Shown piece by piece: positions 47,113 to 58,275 of a stretch of DNA of 64,000 nt (position 1 is the stretch's first letter; each line of letters begins with the position of its first letter). Source of the DNA: Phorcus lineatus. Its lineage: Eukaryota; Mollusca; Gastropoda; Trochida; Trochidae. The notes beneath the pieces were generated by a model. The model worked only from the letters and a program-made list of their open reading frames with translations. It searched no databases and was not told where the DNA came from. Both the position numbers and the translations under genes were made by a program. The DNA is taken from contig OV121084.1 of assembly GCA_921293015.1 (NCBI GenBank), positions 21,580,960 through 21,644,959 of the forward strand, given 5' to 3'.

Positions 47113-47560
47113 TGTCAAAATATCAACATTTTACAAGTCTAATCGTTTGTGTAGGTTGAACATCTCATAACGCCCACCTGCGTAAAAACAAAGGACATAT
47201 ATATGATTTGAATGATATGTGATAGTGCCCTAAAGCAATATGGAGAAACAACCGATGATTACGTCATAAGAGGTCGATATGAGAATGAACCAATGTTAAA
47301 AGAATGGGAACATATCAACAATATAACCGAGGTGTGTAAGAGCAAGTAAAGATGTGGAAGTTTACCGTTAGCTGTGGAATTAGGATGATTTTCTAGGCCT
47401 GTTACACCTCTTAGTAGTAGAGTTTGTAATTTTTGTAATTGTAATGCAGTCGAAGATGAAATTCATTTCATGATTGACTGTAATTTCTATTCTGACATAC
47501 AATATAAGTTATTTGTTGAAGTTACTAATTACCTACCTGTGTTCACTTATTTCGATTAAA

Positions 47561-48361
47561 AAGATTAATATGTTCTTCTCAGCAATTTGTCTCACCGCTA
47601 GCCTCGGCAATAACATCCATGTATAAGCGACGACTTTCCCAAGTTGTATGAATGTCTCGTGTAGTGTGGATGTATTTATTTATTTATTTGTTTACATGTT
47701 TATTTGTTTATTGATTAATTTATTTATTTCATACATTTATTCAAATGATTTTTTATTTATTTTCTTTTCTTTTTTTTCTCATTATTTCCAGGTACTTATT
47801 TTATATGGATGATTGTGTTAAAATATCATTGTATATGTTTTTTACTGTTGAAGAGTGTTCCAGAAGCCATGTTTGGTCGAGCAACATGCAACTTTTTATG
47901 CAATATTTTAAAATGCCATCACACAATGTTGTATGTTGTGCGACACTTAAATAAACTCTTTTTCTTTTTCTTCTTCTTCTATATCATTGATTGTTAAATT
48001 AAAAAACAGAGACATTGCTACACAGTGTGAGATGTTATATTAGATAACTATATTATGTTAGTTCACTACAAACGTATCATCCACGTAAGTACTAAGTTAT
48101 CATGAAAGTTAAGTGAAAGAAAAGAACATATTCTGCGAAATATGATACAAAAACCACTACACTAAACATATATTGCAAAGTCTCCCATTCATAAAAAAAA
48201 TGAATTTTTCGAGACAATTCACTGCCTGAGTTACAAACTTTTTGAAATAAACCCACCCAAGAAAAGCGCGTCCAGGATTGTCACAGTCCAATCAAAGTGG
48301 ACATGATGACTAAGAAGGAGAGTTGATATCATCCAGCAGTAATATATTGTATTTAGGAATT
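47561..48361. other. nothing recognised apart from an (ATTT)n tract
   Basis: (ATTT/TGTTT)n simple repeat at about 47669-47760. No coding signal. Confidence 0.5.
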
Positions 48362-48476
48362 CATGCTATTGCCTCTATTTGGCTGTTAAATTAGCTTTAA
48401 AATACAGAGAAAATCAAAGAGCTGGAGTTTCAAGTTGACAACTGACACATTACATACTAGGTTTGGCTTATGAGTC
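48362..48476. repeat. 115-bp dispersed repeat, copy 2
   Basis: Matches 25809-25922 (see there). It lies just before the Polinton integrase piece. Confidence 0.8.
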
Positions 48477-48609
48477 ACTTCCAAAAACTCTACAGAGGTC
48501 GTTAAACCATTAGAAAGAATATACAAAAGAAGACCATTTAAATGGCATAGAATTTTCAAGTTAATCCTGGCTGGTAGTTAATGGGAGATGTAATAACTTA
48601 GAATAAGGT

Positions 48610-49025
48610 GTGGTGATAAAGAGGCACATAGAAGTAAAGCTATTGTGGAGAGGTTTAATAAAACGTTATCCATGCATTTATATGGTTATAAGTATGCAGA
48701 GGAATTGTAAATGCAGACCTAGGGTAATAAATTGGCAGAAAGGTCCACAGAATGGGTGGTTAGATTTCCTCGTGGCATTAAATAAAGAAGAAACTAGAAT
48801 TATGAATAAGATGCCTATTGATGCTATTAAACTGAAATCCGTGACATCAAAGTCTTCAGCACCTATATTGCCTCCAGATAAAATCATACTTGATACAGTA
48901 ATCATTAGATTTTTATCAACCAGGCAAACTCGAAGGTGGTCAAAGACTTTCAAATATGGGACTATATCACCTGGGAGGGGATTTGTGTGAGAAGAACTGT
49001 AAATTGTGCCTTCATATCCTAGTAA
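48610..49025 (+). pseudogene. Polinton-type integrase, C-terminal half
   Basis: Recognisable blocks are AIVERFNKTLSMHLYGYKYA (end of the rve catalytic core), NKMPIDAIKLKSV and, near the end, FYQPGKLEGGQR. This wording matches retroviral-type integrases that animal Polintons carry. In a live element the enzyme inserts the DNA into the host chromosome. Only the part after most of the catalytic core remains, and it is broken. Confidence 0.6.
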
Positions 49026-50169
49026 CCTTTATTTTGGCAAAACCCCACCGCTATCCCAGGCCTCCCTTAGGGAGGCCCGACATCTTGATTTCTCAGTTGG
49101 ATAGAACCTATCCTAATCCCATCCCCGCCTATGTATCACAAGCTCTCATCAATGCACCCAGGCCTTAGCAACCCTCAACGAAACTCGAAATGTGACAACT
49201 CTACTAGATCTGTGACTAGAGCTTAATATACTGTGATCTGGGTGATTCTCCAACAATTGCGCATTTGCTGGATTTGAACTCGTTCCTACAGTATCATTGG
49301 ATTTCTAACCATACGATCTAACAAACCGAGCTACCAAGACTTACAGTGTTGTTGTGTAAATTTTAATATTTTATGATTGGGCTGAAACCAAGAAAATAAT
49401 GTGTGTTCAACAGCTATTTTACAAGCTAAGCTTTGAAGTTTGTTGATTATTGCTTAAGTTTTCTTAAGTAATGCTTGTAGCAAGCTAAGCTAAAATTGCT
49501 TTGTAGCAAGCTTATCCAAGTAACAGTCACATAGATGGGTTTTTCCAAAGCTAATGGTGTTGGTTTGGCTTGTAGGGTATAGAGTCTTGGTTGTTTTTTC
49601 TTTGTTAATTGCTCAGATTACCTTATTTGATGTATTCGTCATTCACTTTTATTACAATATTTGACCAATTCCTAGTAATTTTACTTTCTGAACCAAGAAA
49701 AGTTGTGTGTGATAATAAAATTGACATTTCAGCAAGTGGTGAGAGTAGTTTAATATTTCCCCTAACAAATATCAATTCTTTTATATAAGGAGATTTGTTG
49801 GAAGGATTTTATATAATGCTACATTTGTCGAGAGGTTTTATGAAAAATTCAAGGACAATATAAACCCCAATTGATTGATAGCTACGAAACGGAAATAGAT
49901 TTTTTTCTTTTTCTTATTTTTTATGGAAACCTTGTTCTTTAAAAATCTTGTTTTTTATCTCACTGATCCTCCCTAATAGAAATGCCTCAACATTAAAAAC
50001 TAAGAATGCATTTTTTAAATAAAATCTTTTACCTTTAGATAGCAAGGTCGTTTTTCTCTCTAAGATAACTCAAAATTGTTTGTTCAGAAGTACACAATAT
50101 CTTAAGATACCTTTATCCCATTGCCTTCAGGGCGCTGTACTGTTACTTCCCATTTTAAACTATTAACTA
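49026..50169. other. no gene; one tRNA-like remnant on the minus strand
   Basis: At 49262-49341 the minus strand has an A-box-like TAGCTCGGTTTGTTAG and a B-box-like GAGTTCAAATCC in tRNA order and spacing, but the T stem does not pair; a SINE or tRNA relic. At about 49420-49520 the word CAAGCTAAGCTTTGA and relatives (AGCAAGCTAAGCTA) recur. The rest is unassigned. Confidence 0.45.
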
Positions 50170-50370
50170 TTGCATGAATTCCATATAGAGATAATTGCCG
50201 TAATCTTTCCTGTTGAAACTTTCAATTATCACAAATATATTGGTTTGGTTACACCTACTTCCTTACTTCGAATGAAGGCTAGACCAGCTTCATTAGATAC
50301 TTCTACCCCACTTTTTTTCTTTTGGAAAATAAGAAGCCAAGGCAGATCCATTATTTTTCATTTTCTTTAA

Positions 50371-52260
50371 GAGCCACTCCGTGAGTTGTTAGAGTCATAT
50401 ATGCCAAACTTAATCAATGGTGTCATTTGATCGTGAAGTATCGACTGTTACTAAAAAGACACAGTTTAAAGCTTATTGGTTTTTAACAGTGACAATATGA
50501 AGGTAGAACGTCGCAATTATGATCAAAAACCGGACAGTGGCGCGCGTCAAATAGTCAAACGTAATTTTGGAGACTTATCTAAAACAGTCAGGAAGGCAGT
50601 TAGGAGTTGATAGTTAGAGAATAACCAACTCGGTACGAGTGATTACGGGAAATATCCACGAGTTGAAATAATGTTCACAGTCGCGAGCCTTGGCGAGCGA
50701 CTGAACATTATTTCTACGAGTGGATATTTCCCGTAATCACTCGTACCGAGTTGGTTATTCTATATATTACCCATATGCAATTAAAATAACAAATTACGAC
50801 TGAAAATCCTTGTCATTAAGAGACGGCATACGGTAGTGACATTGATCAGCTGATCCGTATTCATACGCGTGTAAAAACCAAACATCTCAGGAAGTGAATT
50901 AATCAACAGCGCTACGCAATGTACTTCTGTTTAAAACGGCCATGAAACTGACGACAGTTTGGTCCCCAAATAATACATGACATGATGTTCATATTTGAGA
51001 CACATTAAGATCATAACAAAATACTCTTAGAAGCTATCGCATGAATATGCTTATGTGAATGTTTGTCGTCGTCACTACTTACTTAGGCCTACTAACGGGC
51101 GAGTGGCTGAACGCACAGTGTTGAAACGAAAATTGGAAAAACCTGTCAATTTTTTAACATTTCAACAGATAAAAGTGGCAATATCTTGAAGAGAAATATA
51201 TAATGAAAGCATCGAAACGATTTTGTATGTCAATATTGTCAACTAATCTGAAGTTTGAACAACATTTCTTCTCTTGGATGATGCTTTCAATCACATCGTG
51301 TTGCCAGTATCAAGAACGATAACTCTTATCGGATTACTTATCGTGTAGTCGGTGAACCTTTGTAAATTAAATACACAACGACGAAACGTTTGCCCAAAAA
51401 TTTGTACTGAGCGTTTCTCGATTTGTATGAGTACTCTATACAGTTGCATACTGCGTGGGAGAGGACGCCATTGTGCAAAGGTTTGTTTGTTTGGTGCGAG
51501 CGTGGTCGAACTGGATTGAGTCCGTCAGACCTGCACATTTTTGCACCGACAATAATGTATGGTTTGAACAATCGTTGGCTTCATGGGATTTTATGTTGTG
51601 AAATGATTATGATTAATTCTAAGTTATCATTAACGTATCGTTCAGATTATGTTTTGATGTTTTCATGAATATGTTTATGGCAGCCATGTTTGTTTACAAA
51701 CGCGACGCCTATTTTCAAGTATTTTGCGTGGGAAAAATTATCATTCTTGTAAATTACAGTCATAGCGAAACACTTTGATGAAGTGTCAAATTATGTGTTA
51801 GAATTTTAACTTGTAATAAATGTATAAGAATGTTCATCTATCTACGCTTTTCTTTGAAAGGCGATGCATGTGTTCGGCACGTTCTATTTATCAATGAAAC
51901 GTGAAAATAGTCCCGTCAACCAATCGTATTTCATTCTCAGAGTAACCGACCAATCAACGTCGAGAATCACTAAAGAGCACATGTGCGGATATCAAAAAAA
52001 TATCCACCTGTGTCTCCTCGCCCATATGGGTAATATTGTTTGTTAGGTTATATAACTAGTATCAATGTACACTGGACGTGATATCTACACCTCTGTGCAT
52101 TTATAAGGCTGTTTTTAGATTTTCATGGAAAACCAGTATTTGTCATATATATGTCTTTTGGACATGAAAAGTTAAGATGTTTTGATTTTATATCACCACA
52201 TATGACATTAAGGTTCGTATCAAAGGTAAATAATTTGTTATGAAAATCACGGAGTGGCTC
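50371..52260. mobile_element. 1890-bp TIR element, GAGCCACTCCGTGA ends, TTTAA duplication
   Basis: The 14-bp terminal inverted repeats are perfect (50371-50384 and 52247-52260), and TTTAA stands on both sides (50366-50370 and 52261-52265). Inside lie hairpin H5 and, directly after it, a stretch bounded by ATTACCCATATG (about 50765) and CATATGGGTAAT (about 52034), which may be another nested element. There is no transposase; the open frames at 51.3-52.0 kb show no family resemblance. It does not fit a superfamily I can name with confidence. Confidence 0.8.
50619..50760. repeat. hairpin H5, TCGCGAGCCTTGGCGAGCGA centre
   Basis: The arms at 50619-50676 and 50703-50760 are 58-bp inverted copies with only a few mismatches. 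The 26-bp centre is itself partly palindromic and CpG-rich. Confidence 0.9.
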
Positions 52261-52315
52261 TTTAAGGAAATTTTGTTTCCCAACCATTGTATTCCTAGGG
52301 TTGACACTAATTTCT

Positions 52316-52495
52316 AACTCCCACTTAGGTTATTCAGGATTGCTCTTTGCATGTAAGTGTTATCTTTATTTTGAAATCCGTGAATAGTGTCCTCTACCCC
52401 TTCATGATAGGTGTTGATAATAGTTGCACCCAAAGTTGAATTGAAATTAATTTGTTTAAACAAGTATTATTTGACTTGATTTTGTCTCCTTGTAT
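52316..52495 (-). pseudogene. unassigned Polinton-neighbour gene
   Basis: The minus strand reads TLGATIINTYHEGVEDTIHGF and ends YMQRAILNNLSGS. The two genes converge with almost no gap, as compact element genes do. Family uncertain. Confidence 0.35.
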
Positions 52496-52499
52496 TATG

Positions 52500-53093
52500 G
52501 TAGAATTGGTAATTGTCCCTTGTAAAGGTTCAATTAAGGGGGCGGTGTGTAGTTGCCAAAACTTAACCTAATTTTACTCATAATTTTCTCAGTTATATAG
52601 CTCATTTGAGTGATTTTACGACACTTCTTTTTTGTAAGAGGGCATTCTCAAGCTCTCCATGTCAAGGGGAAGTTACTCTAATTGACCATGTGTTTTGAAA
52701 ATGTTCAGTCGCTGGCCCCAGATCATTCAAAACTTCGGTAATATAGGTTTTATTGTTGATAATATTTAGCGATAATGTATGATAAGTGTTAAAGAATATA
52801 TTAGCCAAATGTCAAGTTTTGTTGAGCTGTAATTTTGATGTAAATGTCAAAAGTTGATAGTTGCTCGTTGGTCACGCTTGATTAACCAAGCTAACTGTGA
52901 GTGTCCTTGACCTTAAGTTTTCTTTAAAGCGTAGTTTCAACAAGTTTTAACCTTTATAATACATAATTTGTGCTTTGTAAATGTGAGAAAATGTAAGTAA
53001 GAATAGAAAGATATTGTGTAACACGATTTTGATAGGTATTTTATATAATTTACAGTCAATCAAACTGTACAAGGATTAAGCAACAATACACCA
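52500..53093. other. nothing recognised
   Basis: AT-rich flank of the Ty3/gypsy element; no coding signal. Confidence 0.45.
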
Positions 53094-53270
53094 TGTAACA
53101 TTCTTGTGATCTCAAGAATAACTCATTTGTGTTTCATCTGTTTATTCCTAAAGGAATAGAGTGGTACAGACGTCATTTGACTTTCAAATCTCATACACGA
53201 TGTCCTAGGCAATGGTTACTTCCGGTTAACCGGTGCTAACGTAATTAGCTACCTATGTAATATTGTTACA
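53094..53270 (-). repeat. gypsy 3' LTR
   Basis: 177 bp, TGTAAC at one end and GTTACA at the other. Preceded on the internal side by the polypurine tract. Confidence 0.9.
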
Positions 53271-53487
53271 TTTCCCTCTTTAGATGATTACACAAATTTA
53301 TTTGTAAAACATACAGATTGTTTTTTAACAAATACTGAAATTAGAAATTGTCTCTTTTACTTGTCAAAGTCAATAGAACTATAAACTGTTTTAACTTTAA
53401 ACGTCCATCATCAATTCCTGAGCAGGGACTAGAAACTTCAAAACTTTTAACAGTTCATAATACTGATCATCATGCTGTTCAGCATGC

Positions 53488-54588
53488 TCACATATCCAGC
53501 CTCTTAGGTATTTTCACAGCACGACCGGATCTGGTTACGATGGTACCAGTTGTACAGTTCTCAGTATGCGCTACAGGCTCAGCTGTAGTCTCTTCACTGT
53601 TAAGCCTGTTGCTGATAGTAATAGTCTTACATGGAGTGACATTTGGTTTCTCCTGAGGTAGCTTTGGACTCAGCTCTTCAGATCCACTTGGTTTCAGGTG
53701 AGTACTGTTACGGCGCAATTCTGCACCAGCCTGAGTTGAGATGAGGTAAGATCTTGGGCTGTCTACTTTCTTCCTCACGGTTGCTGGTTCCCATGTTCCC
53801 TGTGGCATGTGTACTGTGACCTTTTGCCCCTCGTGTAGGTCTGGTAGGTCCGTCTGTAGTGCCTTTCTGTTATAGTTCTTCTCCTGGATTTCCTGACGCT
53901 GTCGGAGACGCTCAACGTGGTTCTGTTCTGTCTGTTCTCTCTGAAGGCGGCCCGTAGTAGGTAGCAGAGTCCTATACTCACGCATGTTGAGCAGTCTAGC
54001 TGGAGCTGGTAGATCCTTGTCTACTGGTGTTGTCCTGTACTGCATTAGTGCAAGGTATGGGTCCTCGCCTGATGCATCAGTTTTCCGCAGGATATTCTTG
54101 ACAGTTTGGACCATTCTCTCGATGAACCCATTGCTCTGAGGGTAGGTTGGTGAACTTGTTATGTGCCGTACATTCCATGCGCATGTGAATTTAGCAAATT
54201 CCTGACTTGCATACTGTGGTCCATTGTCAGTAATCAGGGTTTCCGGGATTCCATATTCGGCCCAAATTGACTTAAGATTGTTGATAACAGCAGCAGATGT
54301 TGTCGTGGTCAATTTCCGGATGATAGGAAACTTGCTGTAGTAATCCGCGACAAGCAGATACTGGACACCCCTATAGTCAAATAGGTCTGAGGCTAACTTT
54401 TGCCAGGCATAAGTAGGGAGTGAATGCCACCACCACAGGTTTTCCATAAATGTAATGATGGAATTTCTCCAGAGACCAAGATGCTGCAAGCAATTCTCGT
54501 TCAATATTGCTGTAGTTTTGTTCTGCCGTACTAAGCGAGCGACTGGCATAACACACTGGTCTTCCCTCTTGTAAAAGAACGCACCCAA
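53488..54588 (-). pseudogene. gypsy integrase region
   Basis: The catalytic core carries ASDLFDYRGVQYLLVADYYS (first Asp), TLITDNGPQYASQEF (second Asp) and YPQSNGFIERMVQT (Glu). The C-terminal domain has LHEGQKVTVHMPQGTWEPA, the GPY/F-like region, then a polar tail. In this copy it follows closely on the RNase H region. Confidence 0.85.
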
Positions 54589-55342
54589 GTCCTTTCAGGC
54601 TGGCATCTGACTGAATGATGTTCGGCTTTTCCGGGTCATAGAAGGCAAGGACTGGTGATTCAGTAATGATTCTTTTGAGCTCATTAAATGACATGTCTTG
54701 TTCCCGGCTCCAAACAAATGGTACAGTTTTCTTCATGAGGTGTCGGAGTGGTTCCGAGGCTTCCGCTATTGCAGGAGAGAATCTGTTCAAGTAATTTATC
54801 ATTCCCATGAATGACTGCAATTCGGTCAGATTCTGTGGAGGGTCCATAGCTGTGATTGATTTCACTTTGACCATATTTGGTTTAACTCTGTCTGGAGTCC
54901 ATTTGCATCCAAAGAAGCTTGCTTCTTTAACTTTGAATTGAAACTTGTCTGGGTTGAACTTGACATTGTTCTTTCTTGCTTTGTCCAAAATGTCCAGTAT
55001 GTCTCGGTCATGTGACATTTCATTATCACCAAAGATGAACGTGTCATCAGCGATGCCTGTGCATCCGTTCATCCCCCCAAAGATGTAGTCCATCTTTTCC
55101 TGAAACACATCCCCACTACAACACAAACCAAAGGGCAGTCTAGTCCATCTATACTTTCCCCAGGGTGTACTAAAAGTACAGAGTCTGCTGCTTTCCTCGT
55201 CCAGTTCGACCTGCCAAAATCCGCTTCTAGCATCTAGGATACTGAAGTGCGTCGATCCACAAACTTTTGGGATGACGTTATCTATCGTCCTGACATAATA
55301 CGGAGTTCTCTGAATTGCCTTGTTCAGGTCTCTTGGATCCAA
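54377..55342 (-). pseudogene. gypsy reverse transcriptase / RNase H region
   Basis: RT blocks are MDPRDLNKAI, FSILDARSGFWQVELDEES, LPFGLCCSGDVFQEKMD and a GIADDTFIFG catalytic box (usual form YIDD/VDD; here ADD). The connection and RNase H follow, with FYDPEKPNIIQSDASLKGLG and the RNase H Glu in NIERELLAAS. Wording close to metazoan gypsy of the Mag/CsRn-like type, but clade not established. Confidence 0.85.
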
Positions 55343-55558
55343 ACATATACGTAGAGAACCATCACTTTTTGTGGTGATTACTACAGAGTTAATCCATGGC
55401 GTATATTCATCGTCAACTTTCTTCAGTATTTTACTTTCAGTTAGCTTGGACAGCTGGTCTTGGTAGATTTTTTGTAGATGAACTGGTACTTGTCTTGGTG
55501 GATGTTGTACGGGTGCAACATCTGGATCTAGCTGGATGTGGTATGGTTTTCCAGGAAA

Positions 55559-56317
55559 TCATCCTATTCCAGAAAACACGTCACTGTACTCTTTGAGTAT
55601 CTTCTCCTTTGTTAGAGGCAACTGTTTGTTCTTTATGTCATACAACTTAACAATTCCATTGTCTATCTGCTTCACTTTTGTACATTCTGTTTGATTGTTG
55701 TGTTCACTTGAATCATTTGATTCAACAGATTTTGCAGAAATAGGAAAGTTCAGGGTTAGAAGATTCAACTTCTGTGATGAAACATTACCAACAATAGTTG
55801 GCCCACTTGCATCTGCAACCTCAACATGTATGCGTACTGGGCTTGCTTGATGTGGTCCCTGTGCATACACTTCACATGCTCCCAAATTGGTGATTGGAAG
55901 TCCACCATAGGCAGTAAGTTTTACTGTAGGTTTGTCCAATTTGTGATCCTCTGGAAATAAACGTTTGTAGACTGAGACAGGCAGGATATTTGTCTCAGCT
56001 CCTGAGTCAATCTTACACATCACTTTTTCTTGTGAGTCACGTTTACCAGATGATAATTTGATTTCTAGTTGAGCTTTTTCTTTGTTTGAGTGGACAGCAT
56101 TAATCTTTAATTCCTCTACTTTCTGTGCCTTTACAATTCCCAGGAACAAGTTTTCCTGATCTGGTGAATCATACTCTTCATCTTCTTCAACATGAAGTTC
56201 ATGAATACCTCTCTTCGTGTCTTTAGCCTTTTTCGAGAGACAAGCTTTTGAGTAATGTCCAACCTTTTTTACAAATGTAACATTTTGCCTGTTTTGCTGG
56301 ACACTTGTCATATTCAT
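55559..56317 (-). pseudogene. gypsy protease region
   Basis: Starts in the second knuckle area (VGHYSKACLSKK). The aspartic protease has its active-site block CKIDSGAETNILP and a partner block of the GPTIVG type. It overlaps the end of the gag region. Confidence 0.8.
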
Positions 56318-56958
56318 GGGTACCTGTAAGGCAACGTCTACACATATTATCCTGTTTTCCGTTCCCTTGTGTAGAATGTGTTGGTTTCTTATGAAACTTC
56401 TGTCTTGCCCCTAATGCATGAACACTAGCATCACGTTCACCCATGAATTGCAATTGCTTTGTTGCTGACTCGTCTGCCTTGGCAAGTTCCCTAGCCTTAA
56501 CTAGTGTCAAGGTATTCCCCACTTTCAGGCATTCTTTCCTCACAGATTCAGAGTTCATTCCAAAAACTAAGTAGTCTCTGATAAATCTATACCTCCATCT
56601 CTAACAAGACTTCTTAACTTAGTCACGAATTCCTCAAGTGTTAATGAGCCCTGTTTGCTGTGATGTAATTGCCATGCAGACATTAATTCATTTGATTGTG
56701 GCTTACAGAACCCTTCGAAATTATTCCAATAGTTGGCTAACACCTTCTGATTTTCATTTGACAAACCCCAGCTGTTAAATAGTTCAAGACCTCTTTCGCC
56801 GCACCAATATAGTAGATACTTGCACTTCATGATTTGTTTCCATAGCCTATAACAACTGTAAAGTCCTTCATCACAGTTCCAATTCATAGATGGTCCTTTA
56901 TCCATGAATCCGCCAAAGAGACGTTCCCACGTGGGTGCTCTTCGAGTTCGTCCGCCAT
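56223..56958 (-). pseudogene. gypsy gag region
   Basis: Begins MADELEEHPRGNVSLADSW near 56958. The capsid-type middle has LSNENQKVLANYWNNFEGFC and LTLEEFVTKLRSLV. The C-terminal part has the Cys-rich CRRCLTGTHEYDKCPAKQA and CYICKK. In the live element this forms the particle. Not intact. Confidence 0.75.
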
Positions 56959-57065
56959 TTTAGTTTAGATTTCACAGTGACAGTTAATTAAGTGTTGATA
57001 CACGTAAATCTCGCCAATTAACCACTTACAACAGTAGCCGTTGGTCGATTGTCCTTCTGACACCA

Positions 57066-57250
57066 TGTAACATTCTTGTGATCTCAAGAATAACTCATTT
57101 GTGTTTCATCTGTTTATTCCTAAAGGAATAGAGTGGTACAGACGTCATTTGACTTTCAAATCTCGCACACAACTGCCCGGTGTCCTAGGCAATGGTTACT
57201 TCCGGTTAACCGGTGCTAACGTAATAAGCTACTTATGTAATATTGTTACA
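57066..57250 (-). repeat. gypsy 5' LTR
   Basis: 185 bp, the partner of the LTR at 53094. The sequence just inside it on the minus strand begins TGGTGTCAGAAGG, the position of a tRNA primer site; TGG starts are usual for such sites. Confidence 0.9.
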
Positions 57251-57657
57251 CACATCATTGTCAATCAAGCAAGTCTCAAGTGTTTGTCAGTGATGCTTCC
57301 AAGTTGTGTACAAGTTTCAAGACCAATAAACCCTACAGATGAATCAGAAGCTTAGTCGTTTATATATATGATTATGTATATTTTTACCTTCTCTCTTCGA
57401 CATACTTAGGCCCTGCATAATTATTATCCTGTCTCTACATTTTTTATTACTCGCCCGTGTAAGATACCGCAGTGTAATATTTATACGGCGATATTAAACT
57501 AGTGTAATACCGCTCCCCGTATGACGTCATAATATTGTGTGGTTGTGACGTCACAATCTTGGCACCGACGTCTCAATGGCGGCTTAGTCGCGGAAATGCT
57601 TCGTTCAGTACACTTTCGGTAATAATGCTTGATTGCTGAGGTCAAGTAATAAACAGA
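57251..57657. other. nothing recognised
   Basis: Flank with TGACGTCA-containing blocks near 57521-57570 (GTGACGTCAC, ATGACGTCAT). No coding signal. Confidence 0.45.
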
Positions 57658-57794
57658 ATACTAAACTTCCTTCCATTTAATATTATTTTTATTAAACTCG
57701 TTAAAGATTGGTATCAAACTCGCTTTCGCTCGTTTTATACTTAATCATTAACTTGTTTAATAAAAATAGTATTAAATGGAAGGTCGTTTAGTAT
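57658..57794. repeat. hairpin H6, CTCGCTTTCGCTCG centre
   Basis: The arms at 57658-57720 and 57732-57794 pair over about 63 bp with some mismatches. The centre CTCGCTTTCGCTCG is the reverse complement style of the H2 centre GAGCGAGAGCGAG. Confidence 0.85.
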
Positions 57795-58133
57795 CCTCTA
57801 TGTATCTATACCTTGTACTGTTATGCGTAAACAACTCATTCATTTATATTTGCTATACACAGGTTTTTTTTTACTTGCATAATCTCTCTGAAATCTGGAC
57901 AAAACAAAAATCTTTGGGGAGTGATATTGTTATGTTAACATTTTCAATATATTTGTTCAATCATCAATGTGCTCTTTCATAGAAGAATCTTCCCTCAAGT
58001 TGTTCATATTTCATAAAACATAAAATGATCTCTTTTCTTCCAACCAAATAAAAATGGATTGTAAGTGTATAAAATCTATACAGGGTCTTATTTTCTCATA
58101 TTTTACATATATTTTACGCTAGGTAAATATTAT

Positions 58134-58275
58134 GAGCACAACTCCACCTACTATAATTTACATATCTATTTATATAAATATTATGAGCACAACTGCACCT
58201 ACTATAATTTACATATCTATTTATATAATTTGAGCACAAATGCACCTACTATAATTTACATATCTATTTAAAAAT
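58134..58275 (+). repeat. tandem repeat, three copies of ~50 bp
   Basis: The anchor GAGCACAA recurs at 58134, 58185 and 58232 (51 and 47 bp). Each unit ends in CATATCTATTTATATAA or similar. The Tyr/Ile/His-rich open frame over it is an artefact. Confidence 0.85.

Larger units (their letters stand above)
46695..47344. mobile_element. double-hairpin insertion in LINE 3
   Basis: AGTAAA flanks both sides (46689-46694 and 47345-47350), and a third AGTAAA within a repeated TTATGTAGTAAATA separates the two hairpins (46830-46835). After the hairpins come about 400 bp with a tRNA-like B box. It may be two events: hairpin H3 first, then H4 with its tail. The LINE resumes at 47.35 kb. Confidence 0.55.
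44930..47560 (+). mobile_element. LINE 3: plus-strand non-LTR retrotransposon with two insertions
   Basis: RT blocks are SCVRQVCVLSPILFSIYIND (the usual Gly of RQGC is Val here), then after a TTAA insertion SVLMYADDVALVCT. The thumb is QPILLFGSAIWG, followed by NVAIRGEIGRLS, NSLQVEPYVISVSRHQRS and, after a second insertion, the zinc-type tail CNFCNCNAVEDEIHFMIDC. It is 5'-truncated next to repeat B and contains several stops and shifts. Sequence words differ from LINEs 1 and 2, so it is a separate family. Confidence 0.8.
50170..52312 (+). pseudogene. Polinton gene divided by a TIR element
   Basis: Part one lies at 50170-50370 (FFWKIRSQGRSII), part two at 52266-52312, ending in the same tail as the gene at 38.2-38.45 kb. 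The 1.89-kb element at 50371-52260 stands between, with a 5-bp duplication. Function unknown. Confidence 0.5.
48600..52495. mobile_element. third Polinton piece: integrase and further genes
   Basis: Holds an integrase region (plus strand), a gene shared with the Polinton at 34.9-39.4 kb (plus strand, divided by a 1.89-kb TIR element) and a minus-strand gene converging on it at about 52.31 kb. No TIRs were found. Broken, with several breaks. The order of genes suits a Polinton end region, but the pieces could also come from more than one copy. Confidence 0.5.
53094..57250 (-). mobile_element. Ty3/gypsy LTR retrotransposon with both LTRs
   Basis: Short LTRs (177 and 185 bp) bound the element, TGTAAC...GTTACA. 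Minus-strand order: gag with zinc knuckles, protease, reverse transcriptase/RNase H, integrase, then a polypurine tract (AAAGAGGGAAA, complement of 53271-53281) against the 3' LTR. Protease-RT-RH-integrase order is Ty3/gypsy. The LTRs differ by about five substitutions and one 8-bp indel, near 3%, so insertion is fairly recent. It is broken, with several breaks, and no envelope gene is seen. A clear target duplication was not found. Confidence 0.9.

Noticed and set aside
49262-49341. Functional tRNA gene
   Set aside because: The A and B boxes are in order, but the T stem and acceptor stem do not pair; kept only as a tRNA-like relic.
53080-53093. ACACCA next to both gypsy LTRs as a target duplication
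   Set aside because: One ACACCA is in the left flank but the other lies inside the element beside the 5' LTR, so it cannot be a target duplication.
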